A DNA stretch of 64,000 nucleotides, from the NCBI RefSeq assembly GCF_003002065.1, contig NZ_PVZG01000022.1, positions 1 through 64,000 of the forward strand. The letters are read 5' to 3'. This document shows, piece by piece, positions 1 through 8,154 of this stretch (position 1 is the stretch's first letter; each line of letters begins with the position of its first letter). The translations under genes and the position numbers were made by a program. The notes beneath the pieces are model-generated. The model was not told where the DNA came from, searched no databases, and saw nothing but the letters and a program-made list of their open reading frames with translations. The stretch comes from Pseudosporangium ferrugineum (GTDB lineage Bacteria > Actinomycetota > Actinomycetes > Mycobacteriales > Micromonosporaceae).

Positions 1-89
1 CGGGTGACTTTTTCTTTGACTCCTCAACGGTCGCTGATGGGGTGGTGATCCGCTCGGGCCGAACTCACCGACTGTGAAGGACCAAAGTC

Positions 90-128
90 CCGGTCCGGTC
101 AGCCCCTCGCCGGAGAACCGGACACCGG
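90..128 (-). terminator. Candidate hairpin terminator downstream of the YgjV-like gene
   Basis: A GC-rich inverted repeat, CCGGTCCGGT at 90-99 against ACCGGACACCGG at 117-128, lies just beyond the stop codon of the leftward gene at 131. The stem is strong and the loop is about 17 nt. There is no clear T-run, as is common in high-GC actinomycetes. The rest of bases 1-130 shows no gene I can support. Confidence 0.4.
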
Positions 129-130
129 TG

Positions 131-766
131 TCAATTACCGGCCGGGGAGGAATCCGCCAGGTCGAGCACGTAGCTCTCGCCCTCGCGCCGGAACCCCAGC
201 CGGCCGTAGTACGGGGCGAGCATGCCGGGCGGCGTGATCACGCGCCGGCAGCCCCGGTCGGTGAAGTAATGGCTGCGCCGGTAGACGAACTCGCCCGGCG
301 TGAAATCCCTGTACCGCTGGGTGACGTAGTCCAGCTCGACGCGCGCGACCCCGTCCTCGTCGCCGCGGAACAGCACCACCCCGACGATCTCATCGCCGTT
401 GACCACGAGAAACGACGCCCGGTCCGCGTCGCCGCCGTCCCACCGGAACCGCGGGTTGAACCGCGCGATGTCCTCCCGGTGCAGCTCGAGCAGATACCGG
501 ACGATCTCCTCGTCCCGCACCTCCACCACCCGGTACGCCTTCTCGTCGTGCCGCGTGGCCACCATCCGCACCAGATACCAGACGTTGATCACCGCGAGCA
601 CGACGTTGAGCCCCACCATGGGCCACACCCCGAGCGCCGCGTTGAAGCCGATGAGCACCAGACAGCCCACCAGATTGAGCGCACGCAGGCGCAGCAGCCG
701 GCTCTGCAGCAGCGACCACACGAGCAGGGCGGAACCGATCCAGCCGATCACGTCGAGCCACGTCAC
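131..766 (-). CDS. YgjV-like membrane protein with a C-terminal GNAT-like domain
   Basis: A 211-residue protein. Residues 1-70 hold about three hydrophobic segments resembling the YgjV family of inner-membrane proteins (WIGSALLVWSLLQ, LVGCLVLIGFNAALG, VGLNVVLAVINVWYL). Residues 80-205 are soluble and look like an acetyltransferase fold, with a beta strand FLVVNGDEIVGVVLF and the end PYYGRLGFRREG, the usual last part of a GNAT domain. I infer a membrane-anchored N-acetyltransferase; the substrate is unknown. The start is GTG at 766 with a weak ribosome site. Upstream is a repeat-rich gap, so it is probably transcribed alone. Confidence 0.75.
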   Translation of the reverse strand: MTWLDVIGWIGSALLVWSLLQSRLLRLRALNLVGCLVLIGFNAALGVWPMVGLNVVLAVINVWYLVRMVATRHDEKAYRVVEVRDEEIVRYLLELHREDIARFNPRFRWDGGDADRASFLVVNGDEIVGVVLFRGDEDGVARVELDYVTQRYRDFTPGEFVYRRSHYFTDRGCRRVITPPGMLAPYYGRLGFRREGESYVLDLADSSPAGN

Positions 767-1147
767 CCGGCCAGCGTAGGTGCGCCGGCCGGCCGCGGGG
801 GCGCCAACCCCCGATCACCGCCGGCAGGCCCTCCGGCCGTGCCGCCGCCCACCCCCCGATCACCCGCCGGCGGGTCATCCGGCCGTGCCGCCGCCTCCAC
901 CCGGGAGACCGGCCGGGGTTCGCCCCGGCTGTGTCCGGCCGCCGTTCGTCGTGCTCGGCCGCTTGTTTCCGGGTCTCGCCCCGGCTGTGCCCACCGCTGT
1001 TCGTCGTGCTCGGTCGCTGTTCGTCGTGCTCGCTGGCGGCTCGGGGCGGCTCGGGGCGGCTCGGGGCGGCTCGGCTGTGCGCGTCGTCGTGCCCGGCTGT
1101 CGTGCTGGGTGCGGGTCGCGGCCGGTGCGGCCGCGACCCGCCGGGCG
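767..1147. repeat. Gene-free gap with short GC-rich direct repeats
   Basis: No convincing gene is present in this 380-bp stretch. GTTCGTCGTGCTCGG occurs at about 944, 999 and 1019. It is followed by a 10-bp unit, GGCGGCTCGG, repeated four times in tandem at 1035-1075. CGCCCCGGCTGTG occurs twice (about 920 and 978), and a CCCGATCACC-containing segment is also duplicated near 810 and 855. Open frames across it are low-complexity proline/arginine readings. Confidence 0.6.
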
Positions 1148-1639
1148 TCAGCGGACCACGAGGGTCTTGACCATCTTGTCGGCCAGCGTCTGCTTCTTGG
1201 CGTCCCAGAGCGGGAACAGGAAGCCGATGTAGCAGATCAGGCCGTCGACGATGTGCGCCAGGTCGCGGACGAAGGCCATGCCGGCGCCGATCGGCTGACC
1301 GGTCTGCTCGCCGACGAGGCGGATGCCGAGCGCCTTGCGGCCCCAGCTCTGACCGGTCCGGCCGGCCTGGAACCAGCGGTTGTAGCCGCTGACCGCGATG
1401 CCGAGCAGGGTGAAGATCCAGTACAGGGCGTTGAAGGTGGGCAGGCCGGTGGCCTCGTCCGTGCCCCGGCCCAGGATCAGAGCCAGGATCGAGAACGGCA
1501 GCACGGCCAGAGCGTCGATCAGGTACGCGCCGACGCGGCTGAGCCAGGACGCGTAGTCCGGGGTCTGGGCGGCGTACCCCGGCTGGCCGGAGTAGGGGGC
1601 ACCGGGGGCGGCGCCGTACGGATCCTGCGGGTAGCTCAT
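1148..1639 (-). CDS. RDD family membrane protein
   Basis: A 163-residue protein with a short N-terminal segment rich in Pro, Gly, Tyr and Gln (MSYPQDPYGAAPGAPYSG), then an RDD-type membrane domain: an Arg followed by a helix ending in D (SRVGAYLIDALAVLPFSI), a second helix around IFTLLGIAVSGYN, and the conserved G-Q-S-W-G-R-K-A-L-G-I-R segment. RDD proteins are small membrane proteins of mostly unknown, possibly transport, function. The ATG at 1639 is preferred because GAGGG lies at a good distance upstream. It is 29 bp downstream of the DUF2752 gene in the same direction and is very likely co-transcribed with it. Confidence 0.85.
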   Translation of the reverse strand: MSYPQDPYGAAPGAPYSGQPGYAAQTPDYASWLSRVGAYLIDALAVLPFSILALILGRGTDEATGLPTFNALYWIFTLLGIAVSGYNRWFQAGRTGQSWGRKALGIRLVGEQTGQPIGAGMAFVRDLAHIVDGLICYIGFLFPLWDAKKQTLADKMVKTLVVR

Positions 1640-1668
1640 GCGAAATCCCTCGTGAAAGCGGTTCGGCC

Positions 1669-2061
1669 TCAGCCGAGCCGGTGCAGTTGAAAGAACCAGC
1701 TCGCCGCGGCGAGCAGGGTGATCGGCCAGCGCAGTCTCCGGCGCCGGTCGGCGGACCACGGCCGGGGCCCGGTCAGTACGCCGGCAGCGCGCAGCGCCAC
1801 CAGCGGGACCGTGCCGGCCGTGACCGCCGCCAGCGCCAGAATCAGCGGATTGGCCGCGATCGCCTCACCGACATCGCCGCGCACGAGCGCGACAGCCGCG
1901 GTCGTGAGACCGCAGCCGGGGCACGGAATACCCGTCAGGGTCCGCAGCGGACACGGCAGACCCAGGCCGGTGCTGTCGGTGAGAGCCGGCCACACGAGTG
2001 CGGCCGCCGCAGCGGCGAGCCCGAACCCACCGATCCGTTCCGGGATCGAGAAAGTCCGCAG
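1669..2061 (-). CDS. DUF2752 membrane protein (start uncertain, possible CTG start)
   Basis: The frame encodes a typical DUF2752 protein: a hydrophobic N-terminal helix, the signature PCPLRTLTGIPCPGCGLTTA, a second helix (AIAANPLILALAAVTAG) and a third near the C-terminus ending in a WFFQLH segment. Function is unknown. No ATG, GTG or TTG lies at the right place: the first in-frame GTG (1995) would cut the first helix. A CTG at 2061 has GGAG seven bases upstream and gives about 130 residues, the usual family size, so I place the start there with caution. It precedes the RDD gene in one transcription unit. Confidence 0.65.
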   Translation of the reverse strand: MRTFSIPERIGGFGLAAAAAALVWPALTDSTGLGLPCPLRTLTGIPCPGCGLTTAAVALVRGDVGEAIAANPLILALAAVTAGTVPLVALRAAGVLTGPRPWSADRRRRLRWPITLLAAASWFFQLHRLG

Positions 2062-2453
2062 GGTAGTACTCCGATGTCGAGGGGGGAGGCCTGATGCTAG
2101 ATGCCCGCGGGCCGTTCCGCGACCCCGTCCGAGACGAGTTCCGGCCGGCCGTCGCCACCACCCGCGGAACGCCGGCCGCGCCGGGGCAGCGGGCCTCCTC
2201 TCCCCCCGCCCATGGGAGAGCCGACGCCGATGGGCCCGCCCGATGTCCCCCGTTCGAGGTACGCGGTCCGGTGCGCGGCGCCCCGCTCGCCCGTTTCTGT
2301 GGCACCGAGGCACCGAGGCGCCGAGGACCAGGCACCCGAGGCACCGAGGCACCCGAGGCATCGAGGCCCGGGCACCCGAGGCACCGAGGCCCGGGCACCC
2401 GAGGCACCCCAGGCACCGAGGCGGCGGGTGCGGCGGGGACCCGGGGCCCCGGC
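2062..2453. repeat. Gene-free gap with imperfect tandem repeats (GGCACCGAG type)
   Basis: Between the SGNH hydrolase stop and the DUF2752 start lies about 390 bp without a supportable gene. From about 2301 to 2433 it is made of variants of GGCACCCGAG and GCACCGAGGC in tandem; the 20-base combination GGCACCCGAGGCACCGAGGC occurs exactly at 2331 and 2371. The promoter of the DUF2752-RDD unit must lie in the part near 2062-2300, but I see no clear hexamers. Confidence 0.6.
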
Positions 2454-3206
2454 TCAGGCGGCGCCGATCGGTGTCCAGGTCGGGAACTTGGCGGTGCGGT
2501 CGTCGCCGGACGAGCGTCCGCGCACCCGGCGCTGCAGCCAGGGCAGCACGTGCTCGCGGTAGTACCGGGCCTCGGCGAGCAGCCGTCGCCCCTCGGCCGG
2601 GCCGGGATCCACCACGTGCGCGGCGGTCGGGTGACCCATCGCGGTGAGGATCAGCCCGGCGGCGCGCTGGTGGCCGGCGGCGTTGAGGTGCAGGCGGTCC
2701 GGTGACCAGTAGTGCGGCCGGCGGATCTCCTGGTCGTGGAAGACGTTGGCGAACGGCAGGTCGTACCGTTGCGCCAGCTCCCGCACCGCGACGGTGAGCA
2801 GCTCGCCGCGGCGGCGCATGAAACCCCCGAACGGCAGCCGCTCCGACGGGTCGGCACCGCTGATGAGCACCAGGCGTACGCCGGCGTCCACGCACCGCCG
2901 CACGGCCTGCTCGGTGAGCTCGACCAGCCGGTTCATGTCGCTGCCGGGGCGCATCATGTCGTTGCCGCCGCCGTTGAGCGTCATCAGCGTCGGCTGCGGC
3001 GAGAGCGCGAGCGCGGTGTCGAGCTGCTCGGTGACGATGGGCTCCAGCAGGCGCCCCCGGATGGCCAGGTTCGCGTACTCGACGGGCTCTCCGGAAGCGA
3101 CCGCCAGCCCGGCGGCGACCCGGTCGGCCCAGCCCCGCACGGACCCGTCCGGCAGCTCGTCGCCGAGCCCTTCGGTGAAGCTGTCCCCGATCGCCACGTA
3201 GCGCAC
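2454..3206 (-). CDS. SGNH/GDSL-family hydrolase
   Basis: A 250-residue cytoplasmic SGNH hydrolase, a family that includes lipases, esterases and acyl-carbohydrate esterases. Block I is YVAIGDSFTEG with the nucleophile Ser, a conserved Gly follows in NLAIRGR, block III is LNGGGNDM, and block V is DRLHLNAAGH with the catalytic Asp and His. There is no signal peptide. The start is taken as GTG at 3206, with AAGGGGGC upstream and beginning V-R-Y-V-A-I-G-D; an upstream extension would add only arginine-rich low-complexity sequence. The substrate cannot be told. Confidence 0.88.
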   Translation of the reverse strand: MRYVAIGDSFTEGLGDELPDGSVRGWADRVAAGLAVASGEPVEYANLAIRGRLLEPIVTEQLDTALALSPQPTLMTLNGGGNDMMRPGSDMNRLVELTEQAVRRCVDAGVRLVLISGADPSERLPFGGFMRRRGELLTVAVRELAQRYDLPFANVFHDQEIRRPHYWSPDRLHLNAAGHQRAAGLILTAMGHPTAAHVVDPGPAEGRRLLAEARYYREHVLPWLQRRVRGRSSGDDRTAKFPTWTPIGAA

Positions 3207-3480
3207 CAGCGCCCCCTTCCGTCCCCGTCGTTCCGGCCACCCGAACGTTACCCACGGCACCGCGCGACCGTGAGCCAAGGTGACGGGTGTCGCCCACCGG
3301 CCGGGTGCCGCCCGCTCGCCGCGTCGGCGGGTTCTCTCTCGCCACGCCGGTCCGAAAAGTGTCGTACCCCTCTGGTGGACTCCCGGCATGCAGCGAGCCG
3401 ACCCGAGACCGATGACCGTCACCCCGCGGGTGGCCCGGCGCGCCCGGCCGGCTGCCGGGCGACGGGCGCGGCCGCCGGCG

Positions 3481-3532
3481 GAGCCCGCCCGGGTGCGGCG
3501 CCGGCGGAGCCCGCCCGGGTGCGGCGCCGGTG
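3481..3532. repeat. 26-bp direct repeat, two copies
   Basis: A 26-bp unit beginning GAGCCCGCCCGGGTGCGGCG occupies 3481-3506 and is repeated with one change at 3507-3532, followed by a third partial copy of its GTGCGGCGCCG core. It sits in the 350-bp gap between the GNAT gene end (3557) and the SGNH gene start (3206), which otherwise holds no supportable gene. Confidence 0.7.
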
Positions 3533-3556
3533 GAGGTGCGGCGCCGCCAGGACGGG

Positions 3557-4102
3557 TCAGTGGGACTCGTACTGGTGGCGGGTGATGGCGTGCACGGCAA
3601 CCGGTTGCTGGTTCGACGGGACGGTGGTGCTGAAGGCGTACCCGATTCCGAGCTTTTCCATGACGCGCGCCGAGCGGAGGTTGTTCTCGTGGCGGATGCT
3701 GATGATCCGGTCCAGGCCGGGGTCGGCGAAGCCGAAGCGCAGGGCCGCCGTGGCCGCTTCGGTGGCGTAGCCGTGCCCCCAGAAGCGCCGGGCCAGGCGC
3801 CAGCCGATCTCGACGGCGGGGAGCACCTCCGGCAGGAAGGCGGGCACCGCGAGTCCCGCCCAGCCGGCCAGCTCGCCGGAGTCGCGCAGCTCGACGGCGA
3901 AGAGCCCGAAGCCCTGCTCCCGCCAGTCCCGCCGCATCTTCGCCAGGGCCTCCGCCGACTCGTCCCGGGTGCGGACGGAACCGTCCATGATGTAGCGCAT
4001 CACCTCAGGGTCGGCGTTGACGGCGGCGAGGGCGTCGAGGTCGTCGTCGCGCCAGCAGCGCAGGATCAGGCGTCCGGTCTCCAGAGTGGCCACGGACACC
4101 AT
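3557..4102 (-). CDS. GNAT N-acetyltransferase, RimJ/RimL type
   Basis: A 181-residue protein with the architecture of RimJ/RimL-like acetyltransferases. The N-terminal strand TLETGRLILRCWRDDDLDAL is typical of this group. The acetyl-CoA segment reads WRLARRFWGHGYATEA (motif A, Arg-x-x-Gly-x-Gly/Ala-like) and the later IISIRHENNLRSARVMEKLG is the usual motif B with its Asn and Ser. The target could be a ribosomal protein N-terminus or a small amine. The start is ATG at 4102; a nearby GTG at 4093 is possible. It is divergent from the ABC exporter, with only 45 bp between starts. Confidence 0.88.
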   Translation of the reverse strand: MVSVATLETGRLILRCWRDDDLDALAAVNADPEVMRYIMDGSVRTRDESAEALAKMRRDWREQGFGLFAVELRDSGELAGWAGLAVPAFLPEVLPAVEIGWRLARRFWGHGYATEAATAALRFGFADPGLDRIISIRHENNLRSARVMEKLGIGYAFSTTVPSNQQPVAVHAITRHQYESH

Positions 4103-4147
4103 TCTCGGGGCGCGCGGCGGTCCGGGGCGTTCGGGCAGCATGGGTGG

Positions 4148-5803
4148 GTGGACACTCGGGGACCCGCGCGCTATCTGTGGTGGCTGGCGAGGCAGCTGAA
4201 GGGCCGGGTGGCGCTCGGGGCGATGTTCGGGTCGCTGTGGTTCGCGAGCCTGGCCCTGACGCCGTACCTGTTGTCTCAGGCCATCGACCGGGGTCTCGGT
4301 CCGCGGCGGCCGGCGGTGCTGCTCGCCTGGACGGGTGCGGTGCTGGTGACCGGCGCGGCGAGCGCGGGGCTGGGCATCATGCGACACCGGTCGATGACCA
4401 AGTTGCGGCTGGCGGCGGCGCTGCGGACCGCGGATGCCGTCATGACGCACGCGACCCGGCTCGGCGCCGCCCTGCCCCGGCGGGTGACCTCCGGAGAGGT
4501 GGTCACCATCGGCATCTCCGACGTGTGGACGATCGGGCGGGCCATGAACGTCGGCGGCGTCGGGGTGGCGAGTGCTCTCGCGTACACGGTGGTGTCCGTC
4601 CTGTTGTTCCGCACCTCGCCGATGCTCGCCTTCGTGGCACTGGGTGGCGTGCCGGTGCTGGGACTCGCGGTGGGACCGCTGCTGTTGCGCGTGCAGGCCG
4701 CCGCGACGACGTACCGGAAACGGCAGGGCGGTCTGGCCGCCCAGCTCGTCGATGTGATCGAGGGCCTGCGCATCCTCAACGGGCTCGGCGGCAAGCAGGG
4801 GCACCTGGCGCGGTTCCGCAACGGCTCGGCGGAGCTGCGCGACCTCGGCTACCGCGTCGGGCGGATGAGCAGCTGGGTGGGGGCGCTGGGGGAGGGACTG
4901 CCGGGGATCTTCCTCGCGGTGGTGATCTGGCTGGCCGCGCGGGAGGCGGCGGCGGGCCGGCTCACCGTCGGGGAACTCGTCGCCGTGTACGGCTACACGG
5001 CCATGCTCGTCGTGCCGGTGAGCGTCTTCATCTTCTGCGGCTTCGACGTCACCCGGGGGCTGGTGTCGGCCCGGCACGTGGTCACCTTCCTGCGGCTGCC
5101 GCCGGAGGACACCGCCGGGATGCCGGCTCCGGACGGACCGGCCGGGCTGCACGATCCCGATTCCGGCGTACGCGTCGAGCCCGGCCGGCTGACCGTGCTG
5201 GCGAGCGCCCGGCCGGCCGACACGGCCGCGGTGCTGGAGCGGCTGGGCCGGTACGGCCCGACGGATGCCACCTGGGGCGGCCTGCGGCTCGACGAGGTCG
5301 CGCTGGACGAGGTCCGGGCCCGGATCCTCGTCGCCGAGCACTCGGCCGACCTGTTCCCCGGGACGCTGGGCGAGGTGATCGCCGGTCCCGACACCCCGCG
5401 CGACGAGCGGATCGAGACGGTGATCGGCGCGGCCGCGGCCCGGGACGTCGGGGCGCCGGACCACCTCGTGGAGTGGGGCGGGCGCAACCTCTCCGGCGGC
5501 CAGCGGCAACGGGTACGCCTGGCGCGGGCGCTCTACCGGGACGCCGAGGTCCTGCTGGCCGCCGAGCCGACGTCGGCGGTCGACGCTCACACCGAGGCGG
5601 CGATCGCGTCCCGCCTCAGGACGGCGCGGGCGGGCCGCACCACGGTCCTCGCCACCACGTCCCCGGTCGTGCTCGACCAGGCCGACGTCGTGCACTACCT
5701 GGTCGACGGCCGGGTCGCGGCGAGCGGTACCCACCGGCACCTGCTGACGGCGCAGCCCGGCTACCACCGCCTGGTCGCCAGAGTCTTCGGAGAGGACGAA
5801 TGA
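4148..5803 (+). CDS. ABC exporter half-transporter with degenerate ATP site (subunit 1)
   Basis: A 551-residue half-transporter. About six transmembrane helices occupy residues 10-310 and an NBD occupies about 340-550. The NBD keeps a perfect signature, LSGGQRQR, near residue 450. The Walker A region reads RLTVLASARPADTA near 350, with no GxxGxGKS/T. Walker B is VLLAAEPTSAVD, with the metal-binding Asp replaced by Ala although the Glu remains, and the switch-loop His is absent (LATTSPVV). This subunit probably cannot bind and hydrolyse ATP itself but can donate its signature to the partner encoded next. The start is GTG at 4148. Substrate unknown. Confidence 0.85.
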   Translation: MDTRGPARYLWWLARQLKGRVALGAMFGSLWFASLALTPYLLSQAIDRGLGPRRPAVLLAWTGAVLVTGAASAGLGIMRHRSMTKLRLAAALRTADAVMTHATRLGAALPRRVTSGEVVTIGISDVWTIGRAMNVGGVGVASALAYTVVSVLLFRTSPMLAFVALGGVPVLGLAVGPLLLRVQAAATTYRKRQGGLAAQLVDVIEGLRILNGLGGKQGHLARFRNGSAELRDLGYRVGRMSSWVGALGEGLPGIFLAVVIWLAAREAAAGRLTVGELVAVYGYTAMLVVPVSVFIFCGFDVTRGLVSARHVVTFLRLPPEDTAGMPAPDGPAGLHDPDSGVRVEPGRLTVLASARPADTAAVLERLGRYGPTDATWGGLRLDEVALDEVRARILVAEHSADLFPGTLGEVIAGPDTPRDERIETVIGAAAARDVGAPDHLVEWGGRNLSGGQRQRVRLARALYRDAEVLLAAEPTSAVDAHTEAAIASRLRTARAGRTTVLATTSPVVLDQADVVHYLVDGRVAASGTHRHLLTAQPGYHRLVARVFGEDE

Positions 5804-5823
5804 CCAGTCCACCCAGCGTGCCC

Positions 5824-5883
5824 GCGCGTCGCGTGCTCGCGCGTCGCGTGCTCGCGTGCCGGGTGCCCGCGTGTCGGGTGCCG
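5824..5883. repeat. 15-bp tandem repeat, four copies, between the two ABC genes
   Basis: The unit GCGCGTCGCGTGCTC is exact at 5824-5838 and 5839-5853, then two diverged copies reach 5883. A 64-codon frame beginning with an ATG that overlaps the previous stop as ATGA (5800) runs through it to 5994 and would read R-R-V-L-A repeats. I do not call that frame a gene: it has no other protein character and the next ABC gene has its own strong ribosome site. Confidence 0.65.
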
Positions 5884-6004
5884 GGCGGGGCCGGGTGGCG
5901 GACGGGCCGGGGGTGGCGGCTCGCCGGTGCCGGTGCCGATGCCGATGTGCGGGCGGCGCGGCGCGGGAGTCGCGCCGTGGGCGGCCGGTTCTGAGGGAGG
6001 ACGG

Positions 6005-7957
6005 ATGATCGGCACGCTGCCGGTGGCGGATCCGCGGACGGTGGCCCGGGCCGCCCGGCGCCTGCTGGCCGCCGACCGGCGGACCGTGACCGTCATGGTG
6101 GTGCTCAACGTGCTCGCCGCCCTGGCCGGGCTCGGTGGTCCGTGGCTGTTCGGCCGGATCGTCGACGCCGTCACCGGCGGGTCCGGCACCGCGACGGTGG
6201 ACCGGCTGGCCCTGGCCGTGCTGGCCTGCGCCGTCGTCCAGACGCTGCTGTCCCGGTCCGCGCTGAGACTCGGCCACCGGTTCGGGGAACGGACCGCGGC
6301 GCGGATCCGGGAGGGCTTCCTCGAGCGGTCGCTGAACCTCCCCGCCGCGGTGGTCGAACGGGTGCCGACCGGCGACCTCGTGGCCCGGGGAACGACCGAT
6401 GTGGACGCGGTGGCCACCACCCTGCGCAACGTGCTTCCCGAGATGTTCGTCGCGATCGTGCGGATGGTGCTCATCACCGTGGCGGTCGTGGTGCTCAGCC
6501 CGCCGCTCGGGGCGGCCGGGCTGCTCGGCTTCACCGGCATCTGGTTCGTGACCCGGTGGTATCTGTGCCGGGCGCGGGAGGCGTACCTGCGGGAGGGCGA
6601 GGCCAACTCGGCGATGGCCGACGAACTGGCGGCCACGACCGCGGGCGCCCGCACGATCGAGGCCTTCGGCCTGAGGGCGCGACGCCTGGCCGCCGGCCAC
6701 GCCGCGATCGCCGAGACGAACCGGACCCGCCTGGCCACCCTGCGGCTGCGGTCCGTCTTCTTCCCGCTGGTGGAATTCTCGTACGTGGCCCCGATCGTCG
6801 TGGTCCTCCTCGCCGGCGGCGCGCTCTACTTCGCCGGCTCGGTGACGCTGGGCACCGTCGCGGCGGCGCTGCTGTACCTGCGGCAGATGGTCGGCCCCCT
6901 GGACACGATCATGCTCTGGATCGAGCAACTCCAGAGCAGCAGCGCCTCGTTCGCCCGCGCCGAGGGCCTGGCCACGGTGCCCCCGGACCGCACCACGCCG
7001 GTCAGGGCAGCAGACCACGCGCCGCCGGGCCGAGCGGCGGCCCGCACCGCGCCGGGTCGGGTTTCGGACCGCACCGCATCGGGCCGGGTTGCGGACCACG
7101 CGCCGCCGCGGCAGGCGGCGGACCGCACCACGCCGGGTCGGACGGCTGACCACGTGACGCCGGGTCGGGCGGCAGACCACGCGCTGCCGGGTCGGGTGGC
7201 GGACCGCGCCGCGCCGGGTCGGGTGGCGGAGGGTGGCACGACCGGGTGGGTGCCGGACGGGGACCTGATCGAGGTGCGCGGGGTGCGGTTCGTCTACGAG
7301 CCGGGGCGCGATGTGCTGCTCGACGTGGATCTGACCGTGCGGCCGGGGGAACGGCTCGCCGTCGTCGGGTTGTCCGGCGCCGGCAAGTCGACGCTGGGGC
7401 GGCTGATCGCCGGGCTGGACCGGCCGCACACCGGGTCGGTGACGGTGGGTGGCGTGCCCCCGGCCGATCTTCCCCCGGACGAGCTGCGCCGGCACGTCGT
7501 CCTGGTGACGCAGGAGCATCACATCTTCCGCGAGTCCCTGCGCGACAACCTCATCGTCGCGGCGCCGGACGACGTGTTGCGCCGGGCGTTGCGGACCGTG
7601 GGCGCCGACTGGGCCGACGACCTCGACGCGGACCTGGGCGAGAACCCGCCCGACGGCGCCCGCGCCCAGCAACTCGCGCTGGCCCGGGTTGTCCTGGCCG
7701 ACCCGCACACGGTCATCCTGGACGAGGCCACCGCGCTGCTGGACCCCACGGCGGCGCGCGACGCGGAACGGGCGCTGGCCGCCGTCCTGCACGACCGTAC
7801 GGTCATCGCCATCGCCCACCGGCTCCAGACCGCCCACGATGCCGACCGGGTGGCGGTGATGGAGGGCGGCCGCATCATCGAGCTGGGCAGCCACGACGAA
7901 CTGCTACGCGCCTGCGGCCCGTACGCGTCCCTATGGGCCTCCTGGCACGGCACCTAG
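6005..7957 (+). CDS. ABC exporter half-transporter with degenerate signature (subunit 2)
   Basis: A 650-residue half-transporter with a membrane domain at residues 20-320 and an NBD at about 420-645. The Walker A GLSGAGKST (near 455), Q-loop VTQEHH, Walker B VILDEATALLD and switch His (AIAHRLQT) are all intact. The signature is not: where LSGGQ should stand (about 548) it reads PDGARAQQ. With subunit 1 it would form a heterodimer having one complete and one dead composite ATP site. Between the two domains, residues 332-412, is an unusual nine-residue repeat linker. The start ATG at 6005 has GGGAGG upstream. Probably co-transcribed with subunit 1. Confidence 0.87.
   Translation: MIGTLPVADPRTVARAARRLLAADRRTVTVMVVLNVLAALAGLGGPWLFGRIVDAVTGGSGTATVDRLALAVLACAVVQTLLSRSALRLGHRFGERTAARIREGFLERSLNLPAAVVERVPTGDLVARGTTDVDAVATTLRNVLPEMFVAIVRMVLITVAVVVLSPPLGAAGLLGFTGIWFVTRWYLCRAREAYLREGEANSAMADELAATTAGARTIEAFGLRARRLAAGHAAIAETNRTRLATLRLRSVFFPLVEFSYVAPIVVVLLAGGALYFAGSVTLGTVAAALLYLRQMVGPLDTIMLWIEQLQSSSASFARAEGLATVPPDRTTPVRAADHAPPGRAAARTAPGRVSDRTASGRVADHAPPRQAADRTTPGRTADHVTPGRAADHALPGRVADRAAPGRVAEGGTTGWVPDGDLIEVRGVRFVYEPGRDVLLDVDLTVRPGERLAVVGLSGAGKSTLGRLIAGLDRPHTGSVTVGGVPPADLPPDELRRHVVLVTQEHHIFRESLRDNLIVAAPDDVLRRALRTVGADWADDLDADLGENPPDGARAQQLALARVVLADPHTVILDEATALLDPTAARDAERALAAVLHDRTVIAIAHRLQTAHDADRVAVMEGGRIIELGSHDELLRACGPYASLWASWHGT
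6998..7240 (+). repeat. In-frame 27-bp tandem repeat coding the inter-domain linker
   Basis: Nine consecutive nine-codon units lie inside the second ABC gene. Their consensus is P-G-R-x-A-D-x-x-x, for example PGRAADHAL, PGRVADRAA and PGRVSDRTA. They fill the junction between the last transmembrane helix and the NBD, where related half-transporters normally have a short link. The period of 27 bp keeps the frame, so expansion or contraction would alter linker length without breaking the protein. Confidence 0.85.
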
Positions 7958-8154
7958 CAGGCCCGGCCCGCCCGTTCCGGCGTGCGCCGGGCGTGACTCG
8001 CCCGGCCGGCGTGCGGCGGGGCGTGCCTCGGCCGTGCCGGCGTGCGGCGGGCGCGGCTCGCTCGGCCCGGTGTGCGGCGGGCGCGGTTGGCCCGGCCCGG
8101 TGCTGGACGGGCTCGGACCGGGGTCGCCTGGAGAACCGCGACGCCCACCAGGAT
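7958..8154. repeat. Convergent gap with diverged GTGCGGCGGGCGCGG repeats
   Basis: About 197 bp separates the rightward ABC gene and the leftward sensor kinase. It consists of diverged copies, roughly 27-28 bp apart, of a unit containing GTGCGGCGGGCGCGG followed by a CGCCCGGCC-like part (about 7975-8105). No gene is supportable. It may serve as a bidirectional terminator zone, but I see no single clean hairpin. Confidence 0.5.

Noticed and set aside
780..1232. A + strand frame of about 150 codons over the gap and into the RDD gene
   Set aside because: Proline/arginine-rich and repetitive, and it runs antisense through the clear RDD coding region.
5800..5994. A 64-codon frame overlapping the end of the first ABC gene as ATGA
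   Set aside because: It consists mostly of a 15-bp tandem repeat translated as R-R-V-L-A and a Gly/Arg tail; the next real gene has its own ribosome site at 6005.
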